NCBI GenBank assembly: GCA_937983035.1
Contig: CALKAN010000159.1
Location: 1-19,532, forward strand
From: an uncultured Paenibacillaceae bacterium
GTDB taxonomy: Bacteria; Bacillota; Bacilli; Paenibacillales; CALAME01
Reading direction: 5' to 3'
DNA: 19,532 bases
The position numbers and the translations under genes are program-made. The notes beneath the pieces were generated by a model. The model was given only the letters and a program-made list of their open reading frames with translations, was not told where the DNA came from and searched no databases. This document shows positions 7,416 to 14,469 of this stretch, in pieces (position 1 is the stretch's first letter; every line of letters begins with the position of its first letter).

Positions 7416-7499
7416 AAATCAGCTTCTTTTCTGAAATGCTAAAGGAGGCTTCACTTATATGTGAAGACTACAAAACAAGCTGAAGGAGGAAGCTGATTT
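7416..7499 (+). repeat. 11-bp inverted repeat in the leader of the small repeat protein
   Basis: AAATCAGCTTC (7416-7426) is the exact reverse complement of GAAGCTGATTT (7489-7499). The right arm overlaps the end of the Shine-Dalgarno sequence and the TTG start at 7498. Pairing in mRNA could hide the start. Between the arms is a second perfect hairpin, CTTCAC-TTATAT-GTGAAG (7449-7466). Confidence 0.7.
7461..7496 (+). CDS. Possible 11-codon leader peptide
   Basis: GTG at 7461 opens a short frame of eleven codons (MKTTKQAEGGS) ending with TGA at 7494-7496, one base before the TTG of the next gene. An AAAGGAGG sequence at 7441-7448 could serve it, though the 12-base spacing is long. An overlapping ATG at 7459 is followed at once by TGA. 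The frame passes through the second Shine-Dalgarno sequence and into the inverted repeat, an arrangement suited to translational coupling. There is no homology support, so this is tentative. Confidence 0.25.
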   Translation: MKTTKQAEGGS

Positions 7500-7821
7500 G
7501 CATCGACAATTTCAACAACAACAGAGTCCAAATGCCTATCACATGGCGAACTACCGCGGGAATCAGCCGGGTCATGACCAATATTTGAGATCGGACTCCC
7601 AGCAGCCGACGCAGATGGGGACAGCAGCTCAAAGCCAGTATCAGCCGTCCGGCGCTGTGCAATCATTTTACCGCCCGCAGCAATCAATTCAGCAGCAGTC
7701 TTTCCAGCAGCAACAGCAATATCAGAGTCCAAACGCCTATCATATGGCGAACTATCGCGGGAATCAGCCGGGTCATGACCAATATTTGAGATCGGATTCT
7801 CAGCAGCCGACGCAAAGATAA
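7498..7821 (+). CDS. Small Gln-rich protein with two identical 30-residue modules
   Basis: This 107-residue protein is of unknown function. Residues 10-39 and 77-106 are identical copies of a module beginning SPNAYHMANYRGNQPGHDQ and ending QQPTQ, joined by a Gln/Ser/Tyr linker. By hand count 30 of 107 residues are Gln. There is no Lys, Glu, Cys or Trp, no signal peptide and no membrane segment. The TTG start at 7498 lies seven bases after GGAGGA (7485-7490), and no other in-frame start upstream is better. A strong terminator follows directly. The two-repeat, Gln-rich, Cys-free make-up recalls gamma-type small acid-soluble spore proteins or small coat proteins. The protease-site motif typical of gamma-SASPs is not visible, so this is only a suggestion. 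Reality as a gene is supported by all-synonymous divergence between the repeats. Confidence 0.75.
   Translation: MHRQFQQQQSPNAYHMANYRGNQPGHDQYLRSDSQQPTQMGTAAQSQYQPSGAVQSFYRPQQSIQQQSFQQQQQYQSPNAYHMANYRGNQPGHDQYLRSDSQQPTQR
7522..7814 (+). repeat. Direct repeat of about 92 bp within the small gene
   Basis: Bases 7522-7613 and 7723-7814 are near-identical copies at an offset of 201 bases (67 codons). Across the 30 codons there are six differences, all third-position transitions that leave the amino acid unchanged (Asn, His, Tyr, Asp, Ser, Gln). Confidence 0.92.
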
Positions 7822-7834
7822 CCGGATATGAAGC

Positions 7835-7875
7835 AAAAGAAAAGGGCGAAAGGTTGATCCGCCCTTTTCTTTTTT
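7835..7875 (+). terminator. Strong intrinsic terminator after the small repeat gene
   Basis: A 14-bp perfect stem (7835-7848 with 7860-7873, GC core GGGCG/CGCCC) with an 11-base loop is followed by T residues. The A-rich left arm would allow function on the minus strand as well. It separates the small gene from the PTS operon. Confidence 0.9.
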
Positions 7876-7882
7876 GCAAATA

Positions 7883-7900
7883 AAACTTTGACAAAAGTTT
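7883..7900. promoter_or_regulatory. Palindrome overlapping the ptsG -35 box
   Basis: AAACTTT (7883-7889), GACA, AAAGTTT (7894-7900) form a perfect 7-bp dyad that contains the -35 TTGACA. The placement is that of a repressor operator, but the regulator is unknown. Confidence 0.35.
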
Positions 7901-7916
7901 GAACAGATTATAACAT
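7888..7916 (+). promoter_or_regulatory. Sigma-A promoter of the PTS operon
   Basis: A consensus TTGACA at 7888-7893 is followed 17 bases later by TAACAT (7911-7916). TATAAC at 7909-7914 is an alternative at 15 bases. It lies between the upstream terminator and the permease start and leaves a leader of roughly 60 bases. Confidence 0.65.
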
Positions 7917-7930
7917 CAATAATAAGAGCA

Positions 7931-7940
7931 TGTCATGACA
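7931..7940. promoter_or_regulatory. 10-bp palindrome downstream of the PTS promoter
   Basis: TGTCATGACA is a perfect palindrome about ten bases after the expected transcription start. It may be an operator or chance. Confidence 0.25.
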
Positions 7941-7981
7941 GAAACAGGTTCGCATATTGAAGAAGGGAAAGAAACTCGTAC

Positions 7982-9868
7982 ATGAATTGGATGAGCTACC
8001 TGCAACAATTCGGGCGGTCGCTGATGCTGCCCACGATCACATTGCCGGCAGCAGCTATTCTTTTGTTTTTGGGAAATATTCCGATCGATCTGCCGGTAGT
8101 CAGCGAAGTACGCCAAGTTTTGCTTTTATCAGGCAATGCCATATTTACATTTCTGCCGTATATCTTTGCAGCCGGCGTTGCTTTAGGGCTGACGGATAAT
8201 TCCAGTTCTGCCGGCATGGGCGCGCTGCTCAGCTATTTTCTGTTCGTGCAGATTACGCAGCATTATATTGAATCCCCGGTGCAAATTGGAGTAAGCGGCG
8301 GGATTATTATCGGCTTGCTCGCAGCTGTAAGTTATCATAAATTTAAAGATATTTCGTTTCCTGAATACATACAATTTTTTGGCGGACCTCGATTCGTGCC
8401 GTTGTTTATGTGCTTTGCCACGATTATTTTTTCAGCGGTGATCATTGTTGTAGGTCCTTACATTGAAGCAGGACTTGCGAGGTTCAGCCATTTTTTGATC
8501 AGTTTTGGCGGAATCGGGACGTTTATATACGGAATTTTGCATCGTCTGCTCGTGCCAACAGGATTGCATCATGTCCTCAACAACATTTTTTGGTTTCAGG
8601 CCGGTTCGTATGAACGGCCGGACGGACATATTGTATTCGGCGATCTTCCGCGCTTTTTTGCCGGTGATCCGGAGGCCGGAGTATTCATGGCAGGCTTATA
8701 TCCGATCATGATGTTTGCTTTGCCTGCAATTGCGCTCGCGATTATTGACGAAGCCAGGGAAGACTTGAAGCCTAAAGTACGGGCGACTTTCCTGACGGCG
8801 GCACTCGCTTCTTTTTTGACCGGAGTGACAGAACCGATTGAATTTGCCTTTTTGTTTGTCGCGCCTTGGTTGTTTATCATTCACGCCGTGTTATCCGGCC
8901 TTGCGATGTATTTTGCATTCATTTTGGATATTCATCATGGGTTTGCCTATTCCGCAGGCGCGATTGATTTTTTTGTCAATCTGCATTTATCAAAAAACGC
9001 TTATTTGATTATTCCATTGGGGCTTGCATATGCAGTGATCTATTATGTGCTGTTTCGCTTTGCAATCCGCAGATTTCAAATTCCAACGCCCGGAAGGGAA
9101 GACGGCTCTCCCCTTGAAGACTGGGCGGGCGATATCCCTTATCGTTCGCCGCTTATTCTTCAGGCGCTCGGCGGCAAGAATAATATTGTGAAAATTGATG
9201 CCTGCATTACTCGCTTGAGACTGACGCTCGTCGATGACAAAAAAATTGACAGCGGTGCGCTGAGGCATCTGGGAGCTGCCGGAATCATTAATTTAGGCGG
9301 AGGCAATATTCAGGTTGTCTTCGGCACGTTTTCGGAATTGATACGGGAAGAAATCGTAAAATTGATGAACAAAGACTGGAGGCAAGTGTTGTTTCACTCT
9401 CCGTTCCAAGGAAAAATGATTCCGCTGGAACAGGTGCCCGACAAAGTGTTTTCCAGCAAATTAGTAGGAGAAGGCGTCGCATTTATACCGGATAAAGGAG
9501 AGGCAGCCGCGCCGATTGAAGGAACGGTCATGCATATTTATCCGACAAAACATGCCATTGGCATTCGATCAAATGATGGATTGGAAGTGTTGATTCATAT
9601 CGGGATCGATACCGCCCATCTTCCCGGCAAATGGTTTAAAGCCCATGTCGAAGAAGGGGATAAGGTCGTGCCGGGACAGACGCTGATTGAATTTGATTTG
9701 CCGCGTGTAAGGGAACACAGCAAGTCTTTGGCGAGTCCAATGGTCATTACGAATCGCGCCAAAGTGAAATCATGGAATATTGCGCCATATAAAACAGTGA
9801 AAAAAGGGCAGTCATCTGTTCTGTCTGTCGTGCTGAAAGAGGGGGATTCAGATGGGAGAGAAACATAA
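7982..9868 (+). CDS. PTS permease EIICBA, glucose/N-acetylglucosamine family
   Basis: This 628-residue fused permease imports and phosphorylates a hexose using phosphate from HPr. The N-terminal EIIC domain (about 1-375) is multi-pass, with LMLPTITLPAAAILL at the start. It also has the conserved GVTEPIEFAFLFVAP loop and HHGFAYSAGAIDFFVN. The EIIB domain follows with phospho-Cys C408 in ACITRLRL. The C-terminal EIIA-Glc-type domain has the accessory His in TKHAIGI and phospho-His H539 in LIHIGIDT. All domains are complete. The glucose versus GlcNAc choice cannot be made by eye. Some EIIC motifs lean towards the GlcNAc (NagE/NagP) branch. The start is uncertain: the upstream GAAGGG is weak and distant, and an in-frame ATG at 7991 is an alternative. 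It overlaps ptsI by 17 bases, so permease and EI are co-produced. Confidence 0.92.
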   Translation: MNWMSYLQQFGRSLMLPTITLPAAAILLFLGNIPIDLPVVSEVRQVLLLSGNAIFTFLPYIFAAGVALGLTDNSSSAGMGALLSYFLFVQITQHYIESPVQIGVSGGIIIGLLAAVSYHKFKDISFPEYIQFFGGPRFVPLFMCFATIIFSAVIIVVGPYIEAGLARFSHFLISFGGIGTFIYGILHRLLVPTGLHHVLNNIFWFQAGSYERPDGHIVFGDLPRFFAGDPEAGVFMAGLYPIMMFALPAIALAIIDEAREDLKPKVRATFLTAALASFLTGVTEPIEFAFLFVAPWLFIIHAVLSGLAMYFAFILDIHHGFAYSAGAIDFFVNLHLSKNAYLIIPLGLAYAVIYYVLFRFAIRRFQIPTPGREDGSPLEDWAGDIPYRSPLILQALGGKNNIVKIDACITRLRLTLVDDKKIDSGALRHLGAAGIINLGGGNIQVVFGTFSELIREEIVKLMNKDWRQVLFHSPFQGKMIPLEQVPDKVFSSKLVGEGVAFIPDKGEAAAPIEGTVMHIYPTKHAIGIRSNDGLEVLIHIGIDTAHLPGKWFKAHVEEGDKVVPGQTLIEFDLPRVREHSKSLASPMVITNRAKVKSWNIAPYKTVKKGQSSVLSVVLKEGDSDGRET

Positions 9869-11594
9869 ATACATGGGAATTCCTGCATCTGCAGGGATCG
9901 CGATCGGAAAAGCGTTCGTGCTCCCGCCATGGGATTGGGATGTCCCTGAAAAAAGCATTGATGTCAGTGATTTAGCCAAAGAATTTGAACGGCTTTATGA
10001 AAGTGTCCGCACATCCAAACACGAAATTCGAACGATCAAGAATGAAATGAATGGAACTTCTGCCAGCAATGAGAAAAGCATTTTTGACGCCCATTTGGCC
10101 ATATTGGACGATCCGGTTTTCATGCAAGAGGTAAAAGGGATTATAGAAAGGCAATATAAAGCGGCCGAAGTGGCGGTAAAAGAAGTGATCGATCAATTCG
10201 TAGAGATGTTCAACATGCTTGATGATCAGTACATGAAGGAACGCGCGCTCGACATTAAGGATGTTGGACAACGGCTGCTGCACCATCTGATCGGCACTCC
10301 GGAAATCGAATTGCCGAAAGACAACGATCCCTTTATATTAGTTGCGCCTGAGTTATCTCCCAGTCAACTGACGCATTTGAATCCTTCTCATGTTCTGGGC
10401 ATTCTTACTCTGGCAGGCGGCAAAACTTCTCATGCGGCAATTATGGCGCGGGCAATGGGAATTCCTTTAGTCATCGGTTGGGAAGATATGTTTGAAACCC
10501 CTGTGCAAACTGGAGATTTGATCGTTTTGGACGGCGAGGACGGGACATTGTATGTGAATCCGGATCCCGAAATCGTTGAAGTTTATCAAATCAAGCGCAT
10601 GGAATGGTTAAAGCAGAAAGACGCGCTGCAAAGCATCGCGCATAATCCGGCTGTAACGAAAGATCATTTTAAAGTAGAGTTGAAAGTCAATATTACTTCC
10701 GAGAAGGAGTTGGAACAGGCTTACGAGTACGGGGCGGAGGGCATCGGATTGTTCCGCACGGAGTATCTGTACATGGATCGCAGCGATCTGCCCAGCGAGT
10801 CAGAACAAGCGCAAGTTTATCTTAGCTTGGCTGAGAAATCGCTCGGCAAGCCCGTGATCATCCGCACGCTGGATATCGGAGCAGACAAAAAGGTCGATTA
10901 TCTTTCTTTTCATGAGGAGGATAATCCGGCGCTGGGATACAGGGCAGTGCGCATTTCACTGGACAGGAAAGAATTGTTTAAAATACAGCTTCGCGCCATT
11001 CTTAGAGCGAGCATTCATCGCAATATCAAAATTATGTATCCGATGATTACAAGTTTAGAAGAACTGAGAGCGGCGAATGAAGTGCTGGAAAGCGCAAAGA
11101 GAGAGCTTGCAGAAGAAGGAGCGGCTTTTGACGAGAATATTCCGGTCGGCATCATGATTGAAGTGCCCGCAGCCGCAGCCATCGCGGATATTTTAGCTAA
11201 AGAAGTAGATTTCTTCAGCATCGGCACCAATGATTTAATCCAGTACACGCTGGCGGTAGACCGCATGAATGAACATATTGCACATTTGTATGACCCGTTC
11301 CATCCGGCGGTTTTGCGCATGCTGCGCTATGTGATTGAAGCGGCTGACAAAGAAGGCATCGGAGTCGGCGTGTGCGGGGAGATGGCCGGCGATGTGCGCG
11401 CGCTTCCGATTTGGATCGGATTAGGCGTACATAAACTAAGCATGTCGGTGCAATCGCTGTTGCCAATTAAAAGCCGGATTATGGAAATGGAAGAAAAGAA
11501 ATGCAGAGATTGCCTGGAGCAAATGATGCAATGCACGACCAGCGGCGAAATACTCGAGCTGTTGAATCAATATTATCCATTCAATGAAAGCTGA
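9852..11594 (+). CDS. ptsI: PTS enzyme I (PEP-protein phosphotransferase)
   Basis: This 580-residue cytosolic enzyme takes phosphate from PEP and passes it to HPr, feeding all PTS permeases. The N-terminal HPr-binding and phospho-His domain has H194 in GGKTSHAAIMARAMGIP. The C-terminal PEP-binding barrel contains GIGLFRTEYLYM, the Mg-site region FFSIGTNDLIQYTLAVDR, and the catalytic Cys C508 in GVCGEMAGD. Length is slightly above the usual 570-575. Its ATG lies within the end of the permease gene and reads in another frame, with GAGGGGG just upstream. HPr (ptsH), commonly between or before these genes in Bacillales, is absent from the window and must be encoded elsewhere. The VanZ-like gene follows after 36 bases without a terminator. 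Confidence 0.96.
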   Translation: MGEKHKYMGIPASAGIAIGKAFVLPPWDWDVPEKSIDVSDLAKEFERLYESVRTSKHEIRTIKNEMNGTSASNEKSIFDAHLAILDDPVFMQEVKGIIERQYKAAEVAVKEVIDQFVEMFNMLDDQYMKERALDIKDVGQRLLHHLIGTPEIELPKDNDPFILVAPELSPSQLTHLNPSHVLGILTLAGGKTSHAAIMARAMGIPLVIGWEDMFETPVQTGDLIVLDGEDGTLYVNPDPEIVEVYQIKRMEWLKQKDALQSIAHNPAVTKDHFKVELKVNITSEKELEQAYEYGAEGIGLFRTEYLYMDRSDLPSESEQAQVYLSLAEKSLGKPVIIRTLDIGADKKVDYLSFHEEDNPALGYRAVRISLDRKELFKIQLRAILRASIHRNIKIMYPMITSLEELRAANEVLESAKRELAEEGAAFDENIPVGIMIEVPAAAAIADILAKEVDFFSIGTNDLIQYTLAVDRMNEHIAHLYDPFHPAVLRMLRYVIEAADKEGIGVGVCGEMAGDVRALPIWIGLGVHKLSMSVQSLLPIKSRIMEMEEKKCRDCLEQMMQCTTSGEILELLNQYYPFNES

Positions 11595-11630
11595 CCAACG
11601 AAATGGAAACAAATCTCGATCGAAGAAAGG

Positions 11631-12083
11631 ATGCTGGGGTTGAGCTCTAACAAGGCAAGTCCGCTGCAGCTTTTTTTTCGATGGCTCCCTGCGGTCATTT
11701 GGATGGGCGTGATCTTTTATTTGTCGCATCAGCCCGGAGATCGTCTGTCGAGCGTGATCCCGTGGTTCCAGGCGATTTTTCCTTGGATGAACGATTTCAA
11801 TTGGGGGCATGTTGCAGCTTACTTTGTATTGGCGTTATGCGTTTATACCGGTTTGGGCCAATCATGGAGCGGTTTGCGAGGAAAGCTGCTTACAGTTTTA
11901 TGGTGCGCCGCGTATGGATTGACGGATGAATTTCATCAAATGTTTGTTCCTGGACGAACTCCTGAACTTCGCGATATTTGGAATGATGCTCTCGGCGCAA
12001 CAGCGGCGATGGCGCTTATTTCCATCCCATGGATGCGCAGGCTGCATATTAAGCTTCTCCGCATTCTATCCATAAAATACTAG
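11631..12083 (+). CDS. VanZ-family membrane protein
   Basis: This is a protein of about 150 residues with roughly four hydrophobic segments. The VanZ-like family is named after a teicoplanin-resistance gene, but most members have no known role. Family marks are the first membrane segment with IFYLSHQPGD, a second HVAAYFVLALCVYTGLG, then TDEFHQMFVPGR and a following Asp (DIWNDALGA) before the last segment. The tail is basic. The ATG at 11631 abuts the AAAGG site (11626-11630). An in-frame TTG at 11640, nine bases away, may be the real start. It follows ptsI without a terminator and is probably co-transcribed. Nothing in the context suggests vancomycin resistance. Confidence 0.85.
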   Translation: MLGLSSNKASPLQLFFRWLPAVIWMGVIFYLSHQPGDRLSSVIPWFQAIFPWMNDFNWGHVAAYFVLALCVYTGLGQSWSGLRGKLLTVLWCAAYGLTDEFHQMFVPGRTPELRDIWNDALGATAAMALISIPWMRRLHIKLLRILSIKY

Positions 12084-12103
12084 GCTTAAATTTGCAGGAT
12101 TTT

Positions 12104-12132
12104 TTCATGACTGGTCGAAAGTGTTGTATAGT
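12104..12132 (+). promoter_or_regulatory. Possible promoter for the zinc-ribbon gene
   Basis: TATAGT at 12127-12132 is a good -10. The -35 (TTCATG, 12104-12109, 17-base spacer) is weak. It sits between vanZ and the next ribosome-binding site. Confidence 0.35.
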
Positions 12133-12169
12133 AAATATGTTGTCCGGCGTGGAAGAGGAGGAGTTTGGT

Positions 12170-12610
12170 TTGTCACAATATTGCAGATGCGGAGCGTTGA
12201 TGCATTTAATGTTAAGGCCGATTATTTATGCAGGGAAAGTGGAAATCGATCATGTGCCTGTCTACAGCTGCAAACAGTGCAATGCCAGTCAGCTGCTGCC
12301 GGAAGTTAAGCAAGAGTTGACGACGATGATTGATCAGCTTGGGGACAAGCCGGATCGGCAATATTTAAAATTTTCCGAAATGAATGAAATCGCGTATTTA
12401 ATTTATCAAGCTTCAAGCCAAAGAAATAAAAGCGTGCAGTTGCAACAAATTATCTATGATCGGATGGACGATTTGCTGGATCTGATGAACTTGGCTAAAT
12501 CCATCGGAGATGAAGCGTGGAAAGAGGAATTAAGCCGAAGATTAATGCAAATTACAAGTCCGGAGATGCAAAAACAAATAAAAAGCGAGTTAGATTGCGA
12601 AAAGTTCTAA
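12170..12610 (+). CDS. Small zinc-ribbon protein with helical C-terminal half, unknown function
   Basis: This 146-residue protein starts at TTG 12170, seven bases after GAGGAGGAG (12155-12163). A longer in-frame reading from an ATG at 12092 covers the promoter region and is rejected. The N-terminus holds two Cys pairs, C5/C7 (CRC) and C34/C37 (CKQC), in a layout like the YgiT-type zinc fingers found in some antitoxins and small regulators. The remaining ~100 residues look mainly helical, polar and without membrane segments. No helix-turn-helix or toxin partner is visible next to it, so an antitoxin role is not supported. The end of the gene carries the -35 box of the ccpA promoter. The function is unknown. 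Confidence 0.75.
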   Translation: MSQYCRCGALMHLMLRPIIYAGKVEIDHVPVYSCKQCNASQLLPEVKQELTTMIDQLGDKPDRQYLKFSEMNEIAYLIYQASSQRNKSVQLQQIIYDRMDDLLDLMNLAKSIGDEAWKEELSRRLMQITSPEMQKQIKSELDCEKF

Positions 12611-12623
12611 TTAATCGTATAAT
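12595..12623 (+). promoter_or_regulatory. Sigma-A promoter of ccpA
   Basis: TTGCGA (12595-12600), a 17-base spacer, and a perfect TATAAT (12618-12623) lie ahead of ccpA, with a start expected near 12630. The -35 box overlaps the last codons of the upstream gene. Confidence 0.75.
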
Positions 12624-12626
12624 TAG
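12607..12626. promoter_or_regulatory. Dyad over the ccpA -10 box
   Basis: CTAATTA (12607-12613) and TAATTAG (12620-12626) are exact inverted copies six bases apart, covering the -10 region. They could be an operator. AT-rich chance symmetry is the alternative. Confidence 0.3.
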
Positions 12627-12673
12627 ATAAAATATACATTTTCAAAATAATAGTAAAACTGGAGAGAAGTAAT

Positions 12674-13678
12674 GTGACGGTAACAATATACGATGTAGCT
12701 CGCGAAGCTGGAGTTTCTATGGCAACTGTTTCACGTGTAGTCAACAATAACCCGAATGTGAAACCTCAAACGAGAAAGAAAGTATTTGAGGCGATTGAAA
12801 AACTGGGATACAGGCCGAATGCTGTTGCCAGAGGATTGGCCAGCAAGAGGACGACGACGGTTGGGGTCGTCATTCCCGATATTTCAAACGCTATTTTTGC
12901 TGAAGTGGCGCGCGGCATCGAAGACATCGCTGCCATGTACCACTACAATATTATTTTGAGCAATGCTGACAAGAAGAAAGAACGAGAAATTCGAGTCGTT
13001 AATACGCTTTTAGAAAAGCAAGTTGACGGCTTATTGTTCATGGGCGGATCGATTACGCAAGAGCACATTAATGCGTTTAACACGGCAAATGTGCCCATCG
13101 TTCTTTGTGCTACTTCTGATGAAAGCAAATCCATTCCGTCAGTGGACATTGATCATGAAAAAGCGGCTTACGATGCGGTTAAATATTTGCTTGACCAAGG
13201 TCATCGCAAAATTGCCATGATCAGCGGCACCTTGGAAGATTTAACGATTGGATATGCTCGTTTCCAAGGGTACAAGCGTGCATTGGAAGAAGCGGGAATT
13301 GCGGTTCAAGAAGAATATGTCAGAATCGGCAATTACAGGTATGAATCTGGCATGGAGACGGCCCAATATTTTCTGGAGCTGGATGAAAAACCGACCGCGA
13401 TCTTTGCTGCCACAGATGAGATGGCTATCGGAGCGATCCATCAGATTCAAGATTACGGGTTGAGCGTGCCGGATGATATTTCTGTCATCAGCATAGACAA
13501 TATTCGCATGGCATCGATGGTGAGACCGCAGCTGACGACTGTCGCGCAGCCGATGTATGACATCGGAGCGGTTTCCATGAGATTGCTGACCAAACTGATG
13601 AAGAAAGAGCCCGTGGACAGTCATCAAGTCATTTTGCCGCATGAATTGATAGAGCGCAATTCTGTGGGACAAGCATGA
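12674..13678 (+). CDS. ccpA: Catabolite control protein A (LacI family)
   Basis: This 334-residue LacI/GalR regulator, together with HPr-Ser-P, binds cre sites and controls carbon catabolite repression and activation in Bacillota. The N-terminal helix-turn-helix TIYDVAREAGVSMATVSRVV is at about residues 4-23. The hinge helix NAVARGLASKRT follows, then the periplasmic-binding-type core (VGVVIPDISNAIFAEVARGIE to the closing QVILPHELIERNSV). Length equals B. subtilis CcpA. The GTG start at 12674 lies seven bases after GGAGAG (12661-12666). It overlaps an ATG at 12672 that is immediately followed by TGA. CcpA is favoured over sugar-specific LacI repressors by close overall similarity and length. 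The stop overlaps the start of the MTA/SAH nucleosidase gene. No clear cre site was found in the window. Confidence 0.92.
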   Translation: MTVTIYDVAREAGVSMATVSRVVNNNPNVKPQTRKKVFEAIEKLGYRPNAVARGLASKRTTTVGVVIPDISNAIFAEVARGIEDIAAMYHYNIILSNADKKKEREIRVVNTLLEKQVDGLLFMGGSITQEHINAFNTANVPIVLCATSDESKSIPSVDIDHEKAAYDAVKYLLDQGHRKIAMISGTLEDLTIGYARFQGYKRALEEAGIAVQEEYVRIGNYRYESGMETAQYFLELDEKPTAIFAATDEMAIGAIHQIQDYGLSVPDDISVISIDNIRMASMVRPQLTTVAQPMYDIGAVSMRLLTKLMKKEPVDSHQVILPHELIERNSVGQA

Positions 13679-14397
13679 TTCGCATGAAGACAAGCTGTTC
13701 TGTGATCGGATTGATCGGTGCTTTGGATGAAGAGATCGAACAGCTCGTTTCTCGTCTTCAAAATCATCAGACAGAGAAGCGGGCCGGGACGGTTTTTCAT
13801 ATCGGCAGCCTCGAGTCTTTTCAGGTCGTCTTGTGCAAATCCGGCGTCGGCAAAGTGAATGCTGCGATATGCACGCAGCTGCTTATCGATCATTATGATG
13901 CAGATGCCATATGGTTTACCGGTGTCGCGGGTGCGCTGGATCCTCGTTTAACGATCGGTGATATCGTTATTTCGACGGAATGCATGCAGCATGACGTGGA
14001 TGCCAGTGCACTCGGATTTCCGCGCGGAGTCATTCCATACGAATCGCATTCTTTGTTTGCCGCTGATCAAACGTTGATTGAAGCTGCAGTGAAGGCTGGA
14101 AAGTCTTTGGAAACGAACGTGTACAAAGGCAGAATTTTATCTGGAGACCAATTCATCGCAGATGAAGAGGTCGTTCGTTCTTTGCATGAACAATTTAACG
14201 GCATGTGCACGGAAATGGAAGGCGCTGCCGTGGCTCAAGTGTGCCATAAAAATGAGATTCCGTTCGTCATTATTCGATCGATATCGGATCGTGCTGACGG
14301 TTCGGCTGACGTGAATTTCACGGAATTTGTCCGATTGGCTGCAGCTCAATCTTGCGCCATGATCTTGTCTATGATGGAAGTGCTTAAACAGTCTTGA
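13675..14397 (+). CDS. mtnN: 5'-methylthioadenosine/S-adenosylhomocysteine nucleosidase
   Basis: This 240-residue cytosolic nucleosidase cleaves adenine from MTA, SAH and 5'-deoxyadenosine, clearing SAM by-products and feeding methionine salvage and LuxS. The purine phosphorylase fold is seen in IGLIGALDEEIEQL (acidic E20 region), SGVGKVNAA, WFTGVAGALDPRLTIGDIVIS and SGDQFIAD. The catalytic end has TEMEGAAVAQV (E182) and ISDRAD (D205). It is complete. The ATG at 13675 overlaps the ccpA stop (ATGA). An in-frame ATG at 13684 is an alternative, and neither has a strong ribosome-binding site, so translational coupling to ccpA is likely. The amino end is about ten residues longer than the usual start just before IGLIGA. 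Confidence 0.92.
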   Translation: MIRMKTSCSVIGLIGALDEEIEQLVSRLQNHQTEKRAGTVFHIGSLESFQVVLCKSGVGKVNAAICTQLLIDHYDADAIWFTGVAGALDPRLTIGDIVISTECMQHDVDASALGFPRGVIPYESHSLFAADQTLIEAAVKAGKSLETNVYKGRILSGDQFIADEEVVRSLHEQFNGMCTEMEGAAVAQVCHKNEIPFVIIRSISDRADGSADVNFTEFVRLAAAQSCAMILSMMEVLKQS

Positions 14398-14440
14398 AAA
14401 ATGAAGACAATCACAGATGATGAAAGCTCAATATAAGCAA

Positions 14441-14469
14441 AAAAAACGGTCCAATTGGACCGTTTTTTT
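14441..14469. terminator. Bidirectional terminator between mtnN and the PBP gene
   Basis: A 12-bp stem (14441-14452 with 14457-14468, CGGTCC/GGACCG core), loop AATT, has A-runs on the left and T-runs on the right, so it can stop transcription from both sides. The minus-strand PBP stop codon (14468-14470) lies within it. Confidence 0.9.

Noticed and set aside
7451..7894. Minus-strand open frame across the small repeat gene
   Set aside because: It is antisense to the repeat gene and runs through its terminator. The repeat differences are synonymous only in the plus-strand frame.
11631..12083. VanZ-like gene as an antibiotic resistance determinant
   Set aside because: Only the broad VanZ-like family is supported. 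There are no vanA/H/X/R/S neighbours, and such genes are common in Bacillota without resistance roles.
12092..12169. Longer amino end for the zinc-ribbon protein
   Set aside because: It covers a likely promoter and lacks a ribosome-binding site, while TTG 12170 follows a strong GAGGAGGAG.
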